Positions 9,050-19,260 are shown, counted from the first letter of the stretch. The stretch: DNA of 64,000 nucleotides from Gammaproteobacteria bacterium (GCA_029289235.1 JARFTZ010000060.1:1-64000); one strand, 5' to 3'. Notes: generated by a model not told the origin, from the letters alone. Made by a program: numbers and translations.

Positions 9050-10336
9050 TCACATGGCACCCATGACGTAGTTCGGCAACCAGAGCGCTATTTCGGGGAC
9101 AAAGGCGCAAACGATGGTCACTGCCAGTATCGCCAGGATGTAGGGAAACGATTCCGCGCCCAAATTCCAGATGCCGACCCGCGCGAACCCTTCGACAGCC
9201 AGCATGCACATGCCGACCGGCGGCGTCAGATTGCCGATCATGATCAGCAGCGTCATCACCACGCCGAAATTGACCATATCCACCCCGAACAGCGGGCAGA
9301 TCTTCATGAAGATCGGCAGAGTGATAAGAAAGATCGCGTTGCCGTCGAGGAACATCCCGAGCACCAGCACCACGAAGATCACGATCCACAGAAACGCCGC
9401 AGGCGACGTCCCCAGGCTCGTGAGCTGCGCTATCAACGCATCGGGAACACGTTCGAAGATGACGAACCAGCCAAAGAAATTGGCGGCGGCAATGATGAAC
9501 ATCAACCCGCAGGTCTGCTTCAACGTATTGAACAGGATATCGGGCAGATCGCTGGTCTTCAGATCCTTGTAGTAATAACCGAGAGCCAGTGCATAAAGGG
9601 TCGCAATGACGGCAGCCTCGGTCGGGGTGAAGAAGCCGGAAGTGATACCGCCGATGATGATCACCGGCGCCATCAACGGCAGGAAAGCCGCCTTGAAACT
9701 CGCCACGATCTCGCTCATGTCGGCGCGCTCGTCCTTTGGCAACCCGCGCGGCTTGGCCATGAGCCAGATGGCCACCATCATCGCGATGCTCATCAGTACC
9801 CCGGGAATCGCACCGGCGAGAAAGAGGCGGGCAACGGAAATGGACGTTATCGCTCCATAAAGAACGAATGGGATCGACGGCGGAATGACCGGCCCGATCG
9901 TCGAAGAAGCGGCAACGATCGCCGCGGAGATCGTCGGCTTGTAGCCAGCCTCGACCATTGCGCGATGCTGGATTTGCCCCGGCCCGGCGGCATCGGCGAC
10001 AGCCGAGCCTGACATCCCAGAGAAAATGACCGAGAAAATGACACTGACCTGGCCCATCCCGCCGCGGATATGTCCGACCAGCGCGCGGGCGAAGCGGAAG
10101 ATCCGCTGCGTCGTGCCACCGGTGTTCATCAGGTTGGCCGCGAGAATGAAAAACGGGATGGCGAGCAGCGTAAACCCGGTCGTGCCGAAATACATGCGTT
10201 GCGGCAACATAGCAAGAAAGCTGCTCTGCCCCTGTGCGACGAAAAAAACCACCGCGGTCAGCCCGATGGCCACGGCAATGGGCACATCGATGAGCAACAG
10301 GAACATCAACAGAGAAAATATGGCGAGCGTCAGCAT
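9050..10336 (-). CDS. dctM: TRAP transporter large permease (DctM type)
   Basis: 428 residues, about a dozen hydrophobic segments, beginning MLTLAIFSLLMFLLLIDVP, which is the standard DctM N-terminus; an earlier start at 10384 would add a non-conserved stretch. The GMSGSAVADAAGPG loop near residue 108 and IPPSIPFVLYG are highly conserved DctM blocks. It carries the sodium-coupled translocation path. Located between the binding-protein gene (106 bp upstream) and dctQ. Confidence 0.93.
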   Translation of the reverse strand: MLTLAIFSLLMFLLLIDVPIAVAIGLTAVVFFVAQGQSSFLAMLPQRMYFGTTGFTLLAIPFFILAANLMNTGGTTQRIFRFARALVGHIRGGMGQVSVIFSVIFSGMSGSAVADAAGPGQIQHRAMVEAGYKPTISAAIVAASSTIGPVIPPSIPFVLYGAITSISVARLFLAGAIPGVLMSIAMMVAIWLMAKPRGLPKDERADMSEIVASFKAAFLPLMAPVIIIGGITSGFFTPTEAAVIATLYALALGYYYKDLKTSDLPDILFNTLKQTCGLMFIIAAANFFGWFVIFERVPDALIAQLTSLGTSPAAFLWIVIFVVLVLGMFLDGNAIFLITLPIFMKICPLFGVDMVNFGVVMTLLIMIGNLTPPVGMCMLAVEGFARVGIWNLGAESFPYILAILAVTIVCAFVPEIALWLPNYVMGAM

Positions 10337-10442
10337 GAAGAACCCCGGAGGCCAGTAACACGCCGGAAGGAAACAGGCGCACAAGGCGAAGGTGAAAAAA
10401 GCGGGACATCGCCCAGACGCCCCGCCCTTGTCGAAAACAGCG

Positions 10443-11420
10443 TTACTTGCTGTTCTTCTCCACCATGTCCATGAAGCGCTTGAAGTTATCCGCGCCGACG
10501 CGCCCCTTGACCTTCTCCCAGGCCGGGCCCATCGCCGCTTTCCAAGGCCCGAGGTCCGGACGGGCGATGACGATGCCCTTGGTCGTTTCGAGATCCTTCA
10601 ACTGCACCGCCTCGTTGTCACGCAACAGCTTGCGCGCCTGCTTCGCCGCCGCGATCGACTCCTCGGTGACGATCTTCTGCTGCTCCGGCGTAAGCTTGGC
10701 CCAGCTGTTCTTGTTGACCACGTGCACCATCGAGCTGTAGGTGTAGTTCAGGATCGACATGTACTTCTGGGTTTCATACAGCTTCAGGTCGTAGATTGTC
10801 CCGACCGGATTCTCTTGCCCGTCGACGACGCCCTGCTTCATGGCCATCACCAGTTCGGCGAAGGCGATCGTCTGGGCATTTCCTCCGGCTGCTTCAACGA
10901 AGGCCTGGTAGGCGAAGGCCGGCGGCGTGCGGATCTTCATGCCCTTCATGTCGGCCGGCGTGTTGATCGGCTTCTTCGAGTTCGTCAGTTGACGGAAGCC
11001 CCACTCCCAGTCGGAAAGGTGCACCAGGTTCTTCTTCAGCAGTTCAGGAGCGGCCCAGGCCTTGAAGTCCCCGTCGATGATCCGGTCAGCCATCGCGTAA
11101 TCCTTGAAAGCGAACGGCGTGCTGATCACATCGTAGAACGGCAGATGCTTGGCCAGCTGATCCTGGCCGGACAGGCTCATGTCGACGGCGCCGAGCAGCA
11201 CCTGCTCCAGAACTTCAGGGGGCGACCCGAGCACGTTGTTGCCGAACAGCGAAATCTTCACCTCGCCGTTGGTCCGCTTCTCGACGTTCGCCTTGAAGTC
11301 CTTGGCGGCGATGCCGCACGGATGCGTATCCGAAGCGAAATGCCCCAGCTTCAGTTCAACGGCCGCCTGCGTGCCGCTGGCACCGAACGCAATCAGAATG
11401 GCGAGTGCAATCTTCTTCAT
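10443..11420 (-). CDS. dctP: TRAP transporter solute-binding protein (DctP type)
   Basis: 325 residues starting MKKIALAILIAFGASGTQA, a cleavable signal peptide with cleavage about residue 22. The mature protein has the DctP landmarks VDMSLSGQDQ, GMKIRTPP (ligand-binding Arg region) and the GVVDGQENPVGTI helix. It captures the substrate in the periplasm and delivers it to DctQM. The start is supported by GGAGGAG 8 bases upstream. Similarity of this type is shared by C4-dicarboxylate, hexuronate and diketogulonate binders. The neighbourhood (uxuAB, yiaL, dlgD) favours a hexuronate or aldonate. Confidence 0.92.
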   Translation of the reverse strand: MKKIALAILIAFGASGTQAAVELKLGHFASDTHPCGIAAKDFKANVEKRTNGEVKISLFGNNVLGSPPEVLEQVLLGAVDMSLSGQDQLAKHLPFYDVISTPFAFKDYAMADRIIDGDFKAWAAPELLKKNLVHLSDWEWGFRQLTNSKKPINTPADMKGMKIRTPPAFAYQAFVEAAGGNAQTIAFAELVMAMKQGVVDGQENPVGTIYDLKLYETQKYMSILNYTYSSMVHVVNKNSWAKLTPEQQKIVTEESIAAAKQARKLLRDNEAVQLKDLETTKGIVIARPDLGPWKAAMGPAWEKVKGRVGADNFKRFMDMVEKNSK

Positions 11421-11582
11421 CGTGTTTTCTCCTCCTGTTGAATTTTTCGAGTTCGTCCCGCGCGGACTCGCCGTGCGTTTGCGGCGAGCGGGTAACGCGG
11501 GCATCGTTACCTTGGTCAGACCGCCTTACCATCTGACCACGAACGAGAGGATAAACCGTGCACGACAGCTGTCAAGCTTTTT

Positions 11583-11595
11583 GGAACAACATTCC
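11583..11595. promoter_or_regulatory. GGAAC-N3-TTCC operator upstream of TRAP operon
   Basis: GGAACAACATTCC lies 163 bp upstream of dctP in a 289-bp intergenic region. It matches the half-sites of the two palindromes at 1395-1447 with the inner bases changed. This suggests that the transporter and the distal dehydrogenase pair answer to one regulator. Inference only. Confidence 0.4.
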
Positions 11596-11659
11596 ACTTT
11601 CGAATCATCACCGTAGCGATTCGCACTGAAACCGCAGGAATCAGTGCGGCCAAGCGCCA

Positions 11660-11689
11660 ACGGGCGCGCCCCGACCAGGGCGCGCCCGT
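11660..11689 (-). terminator. GC-rich hairpin after rlmD
   Basis: A perfect 11-bp inverted repeat, ACGGGCGCGCC / GGCGCGCCCGT, with an 8-base loop starts 20 bases beyond the rlmD stop. No T-tract follows on the minus strand, so it may be a weak or Rho-assisted terminator, or an mRNA-stabilising stem. Confidence 0.5.
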
Positions 11690-11709
11690 GCAACGACTCA
11701 GCGGGGAAA

Positions 11710-13008
11710 TCAGGCTTTCTCGAACAGCGCGATCGACTCGACGTGCGAGGTATTGGGGAACATGTTCACCACTCCGGCACCACGAAGCTGATAGTTCTTC
11801 TGATGAACCAGAATTGCCGCATCGCGCGCCAGCGTCGCCGGATTGCACGAGACATAGACGATGCGCCACGGTCCGTCATCGCCGATCGCCTTGACCAGTT
11901 CGACGGCGCCCTCGCGCGGAGGATCGATCAGCATCTTGTCGAAACGGCCCAGCGCCGCCAGCGACTCCGGCGTCGCCTCGAACAGGTTGGCCACGCCGTA
12001 TTCGGCCCGCGCTTCCAGGCCGTTCGCCGCGGCGTTCTCGCCGGCCCGCCTGACCAGTTCGGCGCTACCCTCGACGCCAACGACCCGCGCGCCGGAACGG
12101 GCGATCGGCAGCGTGAAATTGCCGAGGCCGCAGAACATGTCGGCGATGCGCTCGCCCGGTTGCGGATCGAGCAAGGTCATTGCCCGGCGCACCAGTACCC
12201 GGTTGATGGCGTGGTTGACCTGCGTGAACTCGGTCGGCGAGAAAAAGTGTTCGATATCGTAATCCGGCAGGCGGTAAGAGAGGCGCGGTCCCTCCAGCGG
12301 ATAGAAGCGATAAACGGAGGCCGGCCCCTTCGGCTGCAGGTAGAAGACCACCCCATGGCGATCGGCAAATGCCCGCAGCAGAGCCTCGTCGGCGGCGTTG
12401 ATCGGTTCGAGGATGCGCAACACCAGCGCCGTCATGTATTCGCCAACGGCCACCTCGATCTGCGGCATGGCCGTGGCAATCGACAAGCCGGCGACCAGTT
12501 CGCGCAGCGGCAACAGCAGGTCAGACAGATGCTTCGGCAAGTTCGGGCAAACGCTCATGTCGGCAACGTAACTGCTCTTGCGCTCGTGGAAGCCGATCAG
12601 CATCCCGCCCTTCTTGGGCACCATCCGCGCCGACAATCGCGCGCGGAAGCGGTAACCCCACGGCGCGCCGTAGATCGGCGCATAGATCTGCTCGGCCACC
12701 AGCCGGCCAAGATGCCACAGATTGGTCTCCAGCACCCGCTGCTTGGCCGCCACCTGCGCCGCCGGTTCCAGATGCTGCATGCTGCAGCCGCCGCACACGC
12801 CGAAATGCGGACAGCGCGGCGTTATCCGGCTGGGTGATGCGGAAAGGACACGATCCACGCGGGCGATTTCGTACGTCGGTTTCCGGCGGATCGTGGAATA
12901 CTCGACACGCTCACCCGGCAAGGCGCCTTCAACGAAGATTGTCTTGCCCTCGAAGCGCGTGATGCCACGCGCCTCATGATCCAGCGACTCAATGATTCCG
13001 ACCGGCAT
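11710..13008 (-). CDS. rlmD: 23S rRNA (uracil-1939-C5)-methyltransferase
   Basis: 432 residues (E. coli RlmD 433). It has an N-terminal TRAM-like domain ([11 protein letters not shown]), an iron-sulfur cysteine cluster [15 protein letters not shown] near residues 70-85 plus a later Cys (SVCPNL), a SAM-binding motif [12 protein letters not shown] and the catalytic [11 protein letters not shown] near residue 390. It methylates U1939 of 23S rRNA with SAM. The start [10 protein letters not shown] is preferred because ten extra codons from the upstream ATG at 13038 are not conserved in the family. It stands alone here. Confidence 0.93.
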   Translation of the reverse strand: MPVGIIESLDHEARGITRFEGKTIFVEGALPGERVEYSTIRRKPTYEIARVDRVLSASPSRITPRCPHFGVCGGCSMQHLEPAAQVAAKQRVLETNLWHLGRLVAEQIYAPIYGAPWGYRFRARLSARMVPKKGGMLIGFHERKSSYVADMSVCPNLPKHLSDLLLPLRELVAGLSIATAMPQIEVAVGEYMTALVLRILEPINAADEALLRAFADRHGVVFYLQPKGPASVYRFYPLEGPRLSYRLPDYDIEHFFSPTEFTQVNHAINRVLVRRAMTLLDPQPGERIADMFCGLGNFTLPIARSGARVVGVEGSAELVRRAGENAAANGLEARAEYGVANLFEATPESLAALGRFDKMLIDPPREGAVELVKAIGDDGPWRIVYVSCNPATLARDAAILVHQKNYQLRGAGVVNMFPNTSHVESIALFEKA

Positions 13009-13222
13009 GCCACTTTCCTGTGCACAAAAAACGGGCAATTTTATCGTTCATTTCCCCTGCCGGAGCATTCTTTCCACAAATTGCTCTTCGACGTTGAACT
13101 CGTGTCCGGACTCGGGCCCGCCGCACACGATTTGGTTTCCGGCCGGTCCTCCGATATAGGTTACAATCCTTGGAAACAGGCCATTCCGGACGACAACAAG
13201 AATTCAGAACGCATCGCCAGCC

Positions 13223-14440
13223 ATGCCAGAACCGTATTTCTTTTTCCGCCCCCTCCTCGCCCCCGATCACAGCTGGGCGGCGCTGGACTGGCAAGCGCAA
13301 TCACTGCAGGGAACCGACCCTTCCGCATTCATCCGTTGTTTCTCCGATTCCGGAACGGCACCGCTGGCCGACATGCTGCCCCTGGTAGCGCCGATAAACG
13401 CGGACTACCTGCTGCAGAAAGACTTTCTCAAAGCGTTCGAGGCCACCCCGGTTGTCTTCGTTCTGCCCGAGTCCTGCCTGCAGGACGATCAGGTCATCGC
13501 ACAGTGCCAGGCCTGGCGCGATCACGCGAAGCCGCTCGCGCTGCAGATCGATCACGTCGACATTCTGCGCAAGATTCCGCTGGCGGCATTCAATGCAATC
13601 CGCTTCGATGCCGCATTTTCCCGCCAGGAATTTTCCGCGCTGGATCTGATCTACCTCAGCGACGCTGCTTTCAGGAAAATTGCAACGAATGTCGATTCGT
13701 ACGAGATGGCCGGCTGGCTCGCCGGCAAGGGTATCGAATGGTCCGACAGTCACTTCCTGACCAGCCCCAATCCGGCATTGGGCAAGGAACCCGACCTTAC
13801 ACGCCTGAAACTGCTCAAGTTGCTCAATCTCGTCAAGCAGGATGGCGACACACGCGAGATCGAAGCCATTTTCCGCGAGGAAGCCAAGCTTTCCTACAAC
13901 CTGCTGCGCCTCGTCAACTCCGTCGCCGTCGGCGCACGCACCAAGATCAGCAACTTTTCACAGGCCATCGCCATCCTCGGCCGGCGACAACTCCAGCGCT
14001 GGCTGCAGCTGCTGATCTACGCCAACAACCTGGCCGACGGCAACGCCCCCAACCCGCTGATGCAACTGGCTGCCGCCCGCGGACGGCAGATGGAATTGCT
14101 GGCCGCCACAATCGAGCCGATTCCGGACATTCCCGAACTCAGCGACAACGCCTTCATGACCGGGTTGTTCTCGCTGCTAGGCGTCCTGATCAACCTGCCG
14201 ATCAGCGAAATCCTGAAAGAGCTGCCGCTACAGGACGAGGTGGTCGACGCGCTGAGCAATCCGGGCGACGACGGTGTTCTGGGGCACCTGCTCGCGGCGA
14301 TCACCGCTGGTGAAGCCGGTGATTTCGCGCACGCGGCAAAGGTTCTCGCAGGACTCGGCATCAGCCCGGCCGTTCACGCCAAATCGCAAGTCTCCGCCTA
14401 TTACTGGGCCAGCCGCATCAACATCGACAATCACGACTGA
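13223..14440 (+). CDS. HDOD-domain signalling protein with degenerate EAL-like N-terminus (YuxH type)
   Basis: 405 residues. Residues 1-195 resemble the EAL-like half of YuxH proteins but lack the catalytic ExL motif and metal ligands, so cyclic-di-GMP hydrolysis is unlikely. Residues about 200-390 form an HDOD domain (LSYNLLRLVNSVAVG, RRQLQRWLQLLIYA). Such proteins act as signalling adaptors and do not catalyse a reaction. The gene is monocistronic, transcribed away from rlmD across a 214-bp gap. No signal peptide; cytoplasmic. Confidence 0.82.
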   Translation: MPEPYFFFRPLLAPDHSWAALDWQAQSLQGTDPSAFIRCFSDSGTAPLADMLPLVAPINADYLLQKDFLKAFEATPVVFVLPESCLQDDQVIAQCQAWRDHAKPLALQIDHVDILRKIPLAAFNAIRFDAAFSRQEFSALDLIYLSDAAFRKIATNVDSYEMAGWLAGKGIEWSDSHFLTSPNPALGKEPDLTRLKLLKLLNLVKQDGDTREIEAIFREEAKLSYNLLRLVNSVAVGARTKISNFSQAIAILGRRQLQRWLQLLIYANNLADGNAPNPLMQLAAARGRQMELLAATIEPIPDIPELSDNAFMTGLFSLLGVLINLPISEILKELPLQDEVVDALSNPGDDGVLGHLLAAITAGEAGDFAHAAKVLAGLGISPAVHAKSQVSAYYWASRINIDNHD

Positions 14441-14448
14441 CCGGCCAG

Positions 14449-14814
14449 TCAGCCGATGTGCTTGAGGTGGCTGCCGCATCCTGCGCGGCAGTCGCTGGCG
14501 CCAAAGCCGGGAATCAGTATCTCGCCCATCGTGCGCTGATTGACCGCACATTCCGCCTCGACAAGACGGGCAAGCTCGCGCACGCGCACGCCTGGCACCG
14601 CCAGCAGATAATCGACATGCCAGTGCATTTTCTTCACCGGCGACAAATGCCTGCGGATACGCGCCTCGAAGTTGCGCAGCGCGCTGCCGGTATAGATGTA
14701 GCGCCCGGCGGGAAAATCAAATTCGCCGAGGCGTCCGATGCGCACGCGCACCGGCGCCGGCAACTCGATCAGCAGCTGGTAGGTCCGCGCCGGCGGTCCG
14801 CTAGGCGTCGTCAC
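14449..14814 (-). CDS. GIY-YIG/DUF123 family protein
   Basis: 121 residues. The DUF123 signature is clear: GRYIYTGSA (a GIY-YIG variant), [18 protein letters not shown] and a C-terminal CxxxCGSHLKH block. DUF123 proteins are GIY-YIG-related domains, sometimes fused to endonuclease III. The activity is not established. Its start overlaps the end of the upstream MBL-fold gene by 14 bp, indicating a two-gene operon. It converges with the HDOD gene with 8 bp between stops. Confidence 0.85.
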   Translation of the reverse strand: MTTPSGPPARTYQLLIELPAPVRVRIGRLGEFDFPAGRYIYTGSALRNFEARIRRHLSPVKKMHWHVDYLLAVPGVRVRELARLVEAECAVNQRTMGEILIPGFGASDCRAGCGSHLKHIG

Positions 14815-15445
14815 CGCAGAACGGATTGGTGAGGCGCTCCTTGCCGAAGGTCGAGGATGGCCCGTGGCCGGAAATGAACGTCACGTCGTCGCCGAGCGGC
14901 CAAAGCTTGAGGCGGATCGAATCCATCAGCGCATCGAAGTCCCCGCGCGGGAAATCGGTACGCCCCACCGACCCCTTGAACAGGACGTCGCCGACGAACG
15001 CCAGACGCGCCGCGTCGTTGAAAAACACGACATGCCCCGGCGTATGCCCCGGACAATGCAGCACCTGCAACTCAACGTTGCCGAAACGGACCGTATCGCC
15101 CTGGGCGAGCCAACGGTCCGGGGTAAACGAACGCACGTTGGGGAAACCGTACATCTGCGCCTGTTGCGGCATGTTGTCGATCCAGAAGCGATCTTCCTGC
15201 TGCGGCCCCTCGACCGGCAGCGACAGGCGCGCTGCCAGCTCGGCAACGCCCCCGGCGTGATCGATGTGCCCGTGCGTCACCAGAATCCGTTCGAGCGTCA
15301 CCCCGCTCTTCTCGACGGCAGCGAGAATCCGGCCGACATCGCCGCCCGGATCGATTACCGCGCCGAGCCGGGTCTCGTCGCACCAGAGCAGCGAGCAGTT
15401 CTGTTCGAAGGGAGTTACCGGAATGATCTGATAGCGGAGCGGCAT
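14801..15445 (-). CDS. MBL-fold metallo-hydrolase (glyoxalase II-like)
   Basis: 214 residues from [11 protein letters not shown]; upstream ATG candidates would extend into the next intergenic region without a ribosome site. [10 protein letters not shown] near residue 57 is the HxHxDH metal motif, followed by [11 protein letters not shown], an Asp in VGDVLF and a final [11 protein letters not shown] with the last His ligand. The arrangement is that of the YcbL/GloB-like group, which hydrolyses thioesters such as S-lactoylglutathione. Precise substrate not determined. Confidence 0.9.
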   Translation of the reverse strand: MPLRYQIIPVTPFEQNCSLLWCDETRLGAVIDPGGDVGRILAAVEKSGVTLERILVTHGHIDHAGGVAELAARLSLPVEGPQQEDRFWIDNMPQQAQMYGFPNVRSFTPDRWLAQGDTVRFGNVELQVLHCPGHTPGHVVFFNDAARLAFVGDVLFKGSVGRTDFPRGDFDALMDSIRLKLWPLGDDVTFISGHGPSSTFGKERLTNPFCGDDA

Positions 15446-15495
15446 GGCAAACGACCTGTCGGAAAATCGAGGGCGTCGAGTATAGCAGCGAGCCG

Positions 15496-16008
15496 CTAAC
15501 CGTCGAGTTGCTTGATCAGCTCGAACAAGCGCTTGTAGAACTCCGGCGAGGTGACGGTTTCTTCGCCGAGTTTCACCAGCGTATCCTTGTCGATGGCCCA
15601 CGGCAGGGACAACGAACCCAGCCCAGCCACGCTGACCCCGGCGCTGGCACCCTGCGACTTGAGCTGGAACTGCGTCTCCAGCGCGTTGGCGTAGATCACC
15701 GCGCCCAGGCTGCTCGGCAGGCAGACCAGGGTTATCGTCAGCTTGGTCGCCTGATCGGACAGCGGTTTGAAGTATTTCTCGCCGCGAATCGCCAGCGGCT
15801 TCGCGTCATCAACCTGATAGCCCTGGCTAAGCAACGCGCGCTTGCCGATCTCACAGGCTCCCTCCGGCGAACGACTGCTGTAATACTCGAACGGCGTGTC
15901 GCGGAGAAAGGTCTCTTCCTCATGGACCCGCGCCGGGCGGGTCGTGCTGCACGCGACGAGCAGCAATGACGAGAAGACAATTACCAACGGACGAGGAAAT
16001 CCGGACAT
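15496..16008 (-). CDS. DUF2242-type outer-membrane lipoprotein
   Basis: 170 residues with a type II signal peptide: [20 protein letters not shown], lipobox LVAC, lipidated Cys at residue 20. The mature part carries [23 protein letters not shown] and KYFKPLSDQ, which resemble the DUF2242 lipoprotein family. No catalytic motif is visible. The reading frame continues upstream into the mnmD gene, but the lipobox fixes the true start. The likely location is the periplasmic face of the outer membrane; Asp is not at +2. Function unknown. Confidence 0.8.
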   Translation of the reverse strand: MSGFPRPLVIVFSSLLLVACSTTRPARVHEEETFLRDTPFEYYSSRSPEGACEIGKRALLSQGYQVDDAKPLAIRGEKYFKPLSDQATKLTITLVCLPSSLGAVIYANALETQFQLKSQGASAGVSVAGLGSLSLPWAIDKDTLVKLGEETVTSPEFYKRLFELIKQLDG

Positions 16009-16039
16009 GGCGCACGATGAACAACCGGGAGGCGCCATC

Positions 16040-16795
16040 TTACCGAAAATCGGCGGGCCGAGCCCGTTCCTGTCTTCCAGCGGCGCTATCGCTACCGACA
16101 TACCGCCCCGAGAGCATCTGGCGCTTGCCTGCGAACCCGGGGCAACGCGCCACCTCAAACCCCGCCGCCGCGAGCGCCCGACGCACGCTGCCGGCGACGG
16201 ACCACGTCGCCAGCGTCGTTTCGGGATGCACCAGACGCGCCAGCTGACGGCACACGGCCGGCGACCACAGTTCCGGATTTTTCGCCGGGGAAAAACCGTC
16301 GAGGTAGATCGCATCGACTGAAGCATCGAGCGACGCCATGATCTCGCACGCATCGCCGAAAAGCAGGCGCAATACGACGCGCCCCTCGTCAAGATCGACG
16401 CGATGCTCGCCCGGAACCAGTTCCGGCCAGGCTGCGCACAGGACGGTCGACAAGGGCGCAAACTCGGGCCAGGCCAGGTGCGCCTGCGCCAGATCGGCAG
16501 CGGAAAACGGATGCTTCTCGACGGAGATGAACTCCAGCCGACCGCTGCGCTGGGGGTCACTCCGCCAGGCCAGCCAGGTCGCCATGAAATTCAGGCCGAG
16601 ACCAAATCCGGTCTCGAAGAGGGAAAAGGAAGCGCGCCCACGCCAGCGAACGGGGAGTCCATTTCCGCCAAGGAACACATGCCGGGCCTGCGCATGGCCT
16701 CCGGCGATCGAATGGTAGACATCGCCATAGCGTTCCGACACCGGCGTGCCGTCCGGTGCGAGCTCAAGACGTGCGGGAACGAGCGGTGCGGTCAT
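16040..16795 (-). CDS. mnmD: tRNA 5-methylaminomethyl-2-thiouridine methyltransferase (MnmD, single domain)
   Basis: 251 residues corresponding to the N-terminal methyltransferase half of E. coli Mnm[21 protein letters not shown] near residue 55 is the SAM-binding motif and [18 protein letters not shown] near residue 170 the diagnostic DUF752 block. It methylates nm5s2U to mnm5s2U in the wobble position of several tRNAs. The FAD-dependent MnmC oxidase half is absent from this gene and from the window, so the protein would act alone. It ends 31 bp before the lipoprotein start. Confidence 0.88.
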   Translation of the reverse strand: MTAPLVPARLELAPDGTPVSERYGDVYHSIAGGHAQARHVFLGGNGLPVRWRGRASFSLFETGFGLGLNFMATWLAWRSDPQRSGRLEFISVEKHPFSAADLAQAHLAWPEFAPLSTVLCAAWPELVPGEHRVDLDEGRVVLRLLFGDACEIMASLDASVDAIYLDGFSPAKNPELWSPAVCRQLARLVHPETTLATWSVAGSVRRALAAAGFEVARCPGFAGKRQMLSGRYVGSDSAAGRQERARPADFR

Positions 16796-16949
16796 CCTGG
16801 TGCGTGCGAGTGCGGAGAAAGGGCCAGACTATAACCTACGCACGCAAGGTGGAGGGGGGTCCGCCCCCGGTTTGCGACTACAATTGCGCCTTCGTGCCGC
16901 CAATGACTCCATCGCGACACTCCAATCACCCTCATCAAGGAACAAAAAC

Positions 16950-17717
16950 ATGAAATTTCCTGTAAAGCTCCTGTTTTCTCTCGCCATCGCCGCAGTTGCC
17001 AGCAGCTCCGCCTTTGCCCAGGCCAAGGAACTCGTGGTCGGTTCGAGCGCCACGTATCGTCCGTTCGCCTATGAAAGCCCGACCAAGGAAATCGTCGGCT
17101 ACGATATCGACATCATCAAGGCCATCGCGCAGAAATCCGGCCTGCAAATCAAGATCGTCAACACGCCGTGGACGGGGATTTTCGCCGCGCTGAACAACGG
17201 CGACGTCGACCTCGTCATCTCCGGGGTGACGATCAATGAGAAGCGCAAGCAGTCGTACGACTTCACCACGCCGTACTTCGAGGCCCGCCAGCTGATCGGC
17301 GTGCACAAGGACAGCAACGTCAATGGCCTGAAGGATCTGGCCGGCAAGAAGGTCGCCGTGGTCACCGGCAGCACCGGCGACGACATCGCCTCGCGCGAAT
17401 TCGGCAAGACCAGCCCGGACATCAAGCGCTTCGAGAGCACCCCGGTTGCCATCGCCGAACTGGCCAACAGCGGCGTCGATGCCGTCATCGGCGACAACGG
17501 CGTGATCGCCTTCCGCGTGCAGGAACACAAGCAGCTCAAGACCGTCAGCGACCCGAACTTCCCGAAGGAATATTTCGGCATCGTCGTCAAGCAGGGCAAC
17601 AAGGCGCTGCTCGACAAACTGAACGCAGGCCTCGCGGCGATCAAGGCCGACGGCACCTACGCCAAGATCTACAAGACGTGGTTCCAGGCGGAAGCGCCCA
17701 CGCTGCCCGCGCAATAA
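16950..17717 (+). CDS. Polar/basic amino-acid ABC transporter substrate-binding protein
   Basis: 255 residues, start MKFPVKLLF with a signal peptide cleaved after SAFA (about residue 24). It is a type II periplasmic binding protein: ATYRPFAYE, GYDIDIIKAIA, the NGDVDLVISGVTIN block and the KYF-like YFEARQLIGV. Asp and Arg/Thr residues expected for an amino-acid carboxylate pocket are present. First gene of a three-gene operon with permease and ATPase. The ligand (glutamine, arginine or another polar amino acid) cannot be decided by eye. Confidence 0.92.
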   Translation: MKFPVKLLFSLAIAAVASSSAFAQAKELVVGSSATYRPFAYESPTKEIVGYDIDIIKAIAQKSGLQIKIVNTPWTGIFAALNNGDVDLVISGVTINEKRKQSYDFTTPYFEARQLIGVHKDSNVNGLKDLAGKKVAVVTGSTGDDIASREFGKTSPDIKRFESTPVAIAELANSGVDAVIGDNGVIAFRVQEHKQLKTVSDPNFPKEYFGIVVKQGNKALLDKLNAGLAAIKADGTYAKIYKTWFQAEAPTLPAQ

Positions 17718-17736
17718 GATAGAGACCGCCTGATTC

Positions 17737-18504
17737 ATGGATCCGATCCTCTGGTTCGGATGGTTCCGCGCCGACATCATCGCCGAATACGCGATGATGT
17801 TTTGGCACGGTCTGCAAATCACCATCCTCGTCACCCTCATCTGCATCACCCAGGGCACCGCCCTCGGCCTGGCGATCGGACTGGCGCGCCTGGCCGACGC
17901 CCGGCACTCGCCGGCCCGCCAGATCTGCCGCTACCTGCTGCGCTGGCCGTCGACGGTCTATGTCAGCTTCTTTCGCGGGACGCCGCTGTTCGTGCAGATC
18001 CTGCTGATCCACTTCGCCGTCCTGCCGCTGTTCATCAATCCTGCCGACGGACTGATCATCTCCGGCGAAACTGCACGCAGCCTGAAACAGAACTACGGCG
18101 CCCTCCTCTCCGGTATCCTGGCGCTGACGCTCAATTCGGGCGCCTACATCTCCGAGATTTTCCGGGCCGGCATCCAGTCGATCGACCGCGGGCAGATCGA
18201 AGCCTCCCGCTCGCTCGGCCTGTCGTTCTGGCGAACGATGTACCACGTGGTCCTGCCCCAGGCGTTCCGGCGCATGCTGCCGCCGCTGGGCAACAACGCC
18301 ATCGCGCTGCTCAAGGATTCGTCGCTGATTTCGGCGATCGGACTCGCCGAGCTGGCCTATACGGCGCGCACCGTTGCCGGCGCCTATTCCCGCTATTGGG
18401 AACCCTACCTCACGATTTCTTTCATGTACTGGATATTGACGCTGGGCCTCGCCTGGGCGGTAAAGAGACTGGAGGCTCGTTATGGACGAGGTGATACGCG
18501 TTGA
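17737..18504 (+). CDS. Amino-acid ABC transporter permease (HisM/GlnP family)
   Basis: 255 residues with at least five membrane helices, starting [10 protein letters not shown]. The EAA loop [21 protein letters not shown] near residue 152 contacts the ATPase, and [17 protein letters not shown] is the standard polar amino-acid permease block. It lies 19 bp after the binding-protein gene. Its end overlaps the ATPase start by 23 bp, implying translational coupling. Confidence 0.93.
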   Translation: MDPILWFGWFRADIIAEYAMMFWHGLQITILVTLICITQGTALGLAIGLARLADARHSPARQICRYLLRWPSTVYVSFFRGTPLFVQILLIHFAVLPLFINPADGLIISGETARSLKQNYGALLSGILALTLNSGAYISEIFRAGIQSIDRGQIEASRSLGLSFWRTMYHVVLPQAFRRMLPPLGNNAIALLKDSSLISAIGLAELAYTARTVAGAYSRYWEPYLTISFMYWILTLGLAWAVKRLEARYGRGDTR

Positions 18505-19213
18505 AGGCCTGACCAAGAACTTCGGCGACTTGCGGGTACTGCGTGGCATTGACTGTACGGTCAGCGCCTCGGAAGTGGTCTGCGTGATCGGCCCGTCCGG
18601 ATCGGGCAAGAGTACCTTCCTGCGCTGCCTGAACGGTCTGGAAGAAGCCAGCGGCGGCCGCGTCCTGGTGCACGGCACGTCGGTTCACGACAACCACACC
18701 GACATCGACACGCTACGCTCGGAAATCGGCATGGTCTTCCAGCGCTTCAACCTCTTTCCGCACAAGACGGTGCTCGAAAACATCACGCTCGCGCCGACCA
18801 AGGTTCGCGGCGTATCGCCCGCCGAAGCGAAACAACGGGCGCATGACCTGCTGGTCAAGGTCGGCCTGCTCGACAAGATCGATGCGTACCCCAACCAGCT
18901 CTCCGGCGGGCAACAGCAGCGCGTGGCCATCGCCCGGGCGCTGGCCATGCAGCCGGCCATCATGCTCTTCGACGAACCGACCTCGGCGCTCGACCCGGAA
19001 ATGGTCGGCGAAGTGTTGAACGTCATGCAGACGCTGGCCGAAGAAGGGATGACCATGGTCGTCGTCACGCACGAAATGGGGTTCGCCCGGCGCGTCGCCC
19101 ATCGGGTGCTTTTCATGGACGAGGGCATGCTGGTCGAGGAAGGCTCGCCGGAAGCGGTTTTCGACACCCCCAGGGAAGAACGGACCCGCCGCTTCCTCGC
19201 CAACGTGCTGTAA
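18482..19213 (+). CDS. glnQ: Amino-acid ABC transporter ATP-binding protein (GlnQ type)
   Basis: 243 residues with Walker [10 protein letters not shown] (about 37), Q-loop [10 protein letters not shown], signature [16 protein letters not shown] and Walker [16 protein letters not shown], followed by the switch His in [11 protein letters not shown]. It energises the preceding permease. The GlnQ name reflects the family; the substrate is set by the binding protein. It is the last gene of the operon, followed by a hairpin at 19261. Confidence 0.93.
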   Translation: MDEVIRVEGLTKNFGDLRVLRGIDCTVSASEVVCVIGPSGSGKSTFLRCLNGLEEASGGRVLVHGTSVHDNHTDIDTLRSEIGMVFQRFNLFPHKTVLENITLAPTKVRGVSPAEAKQRAHDLLVKVGLLDKIDAYPNQLSGGQQQRVAIARALAMQPAIMLFDEPTSALDPEMVGEVLNVMQTLAEEGMTMVVVTHEMGFARRVAHRVLFMDEGMLVEEGSPEAVFDTPREERTRRFLANVL

Positions 19214-19260
19214 CAAGCATTCGTCACGCCGGCGGAAGCCGGTGTGATTTCCAGCCAAGC

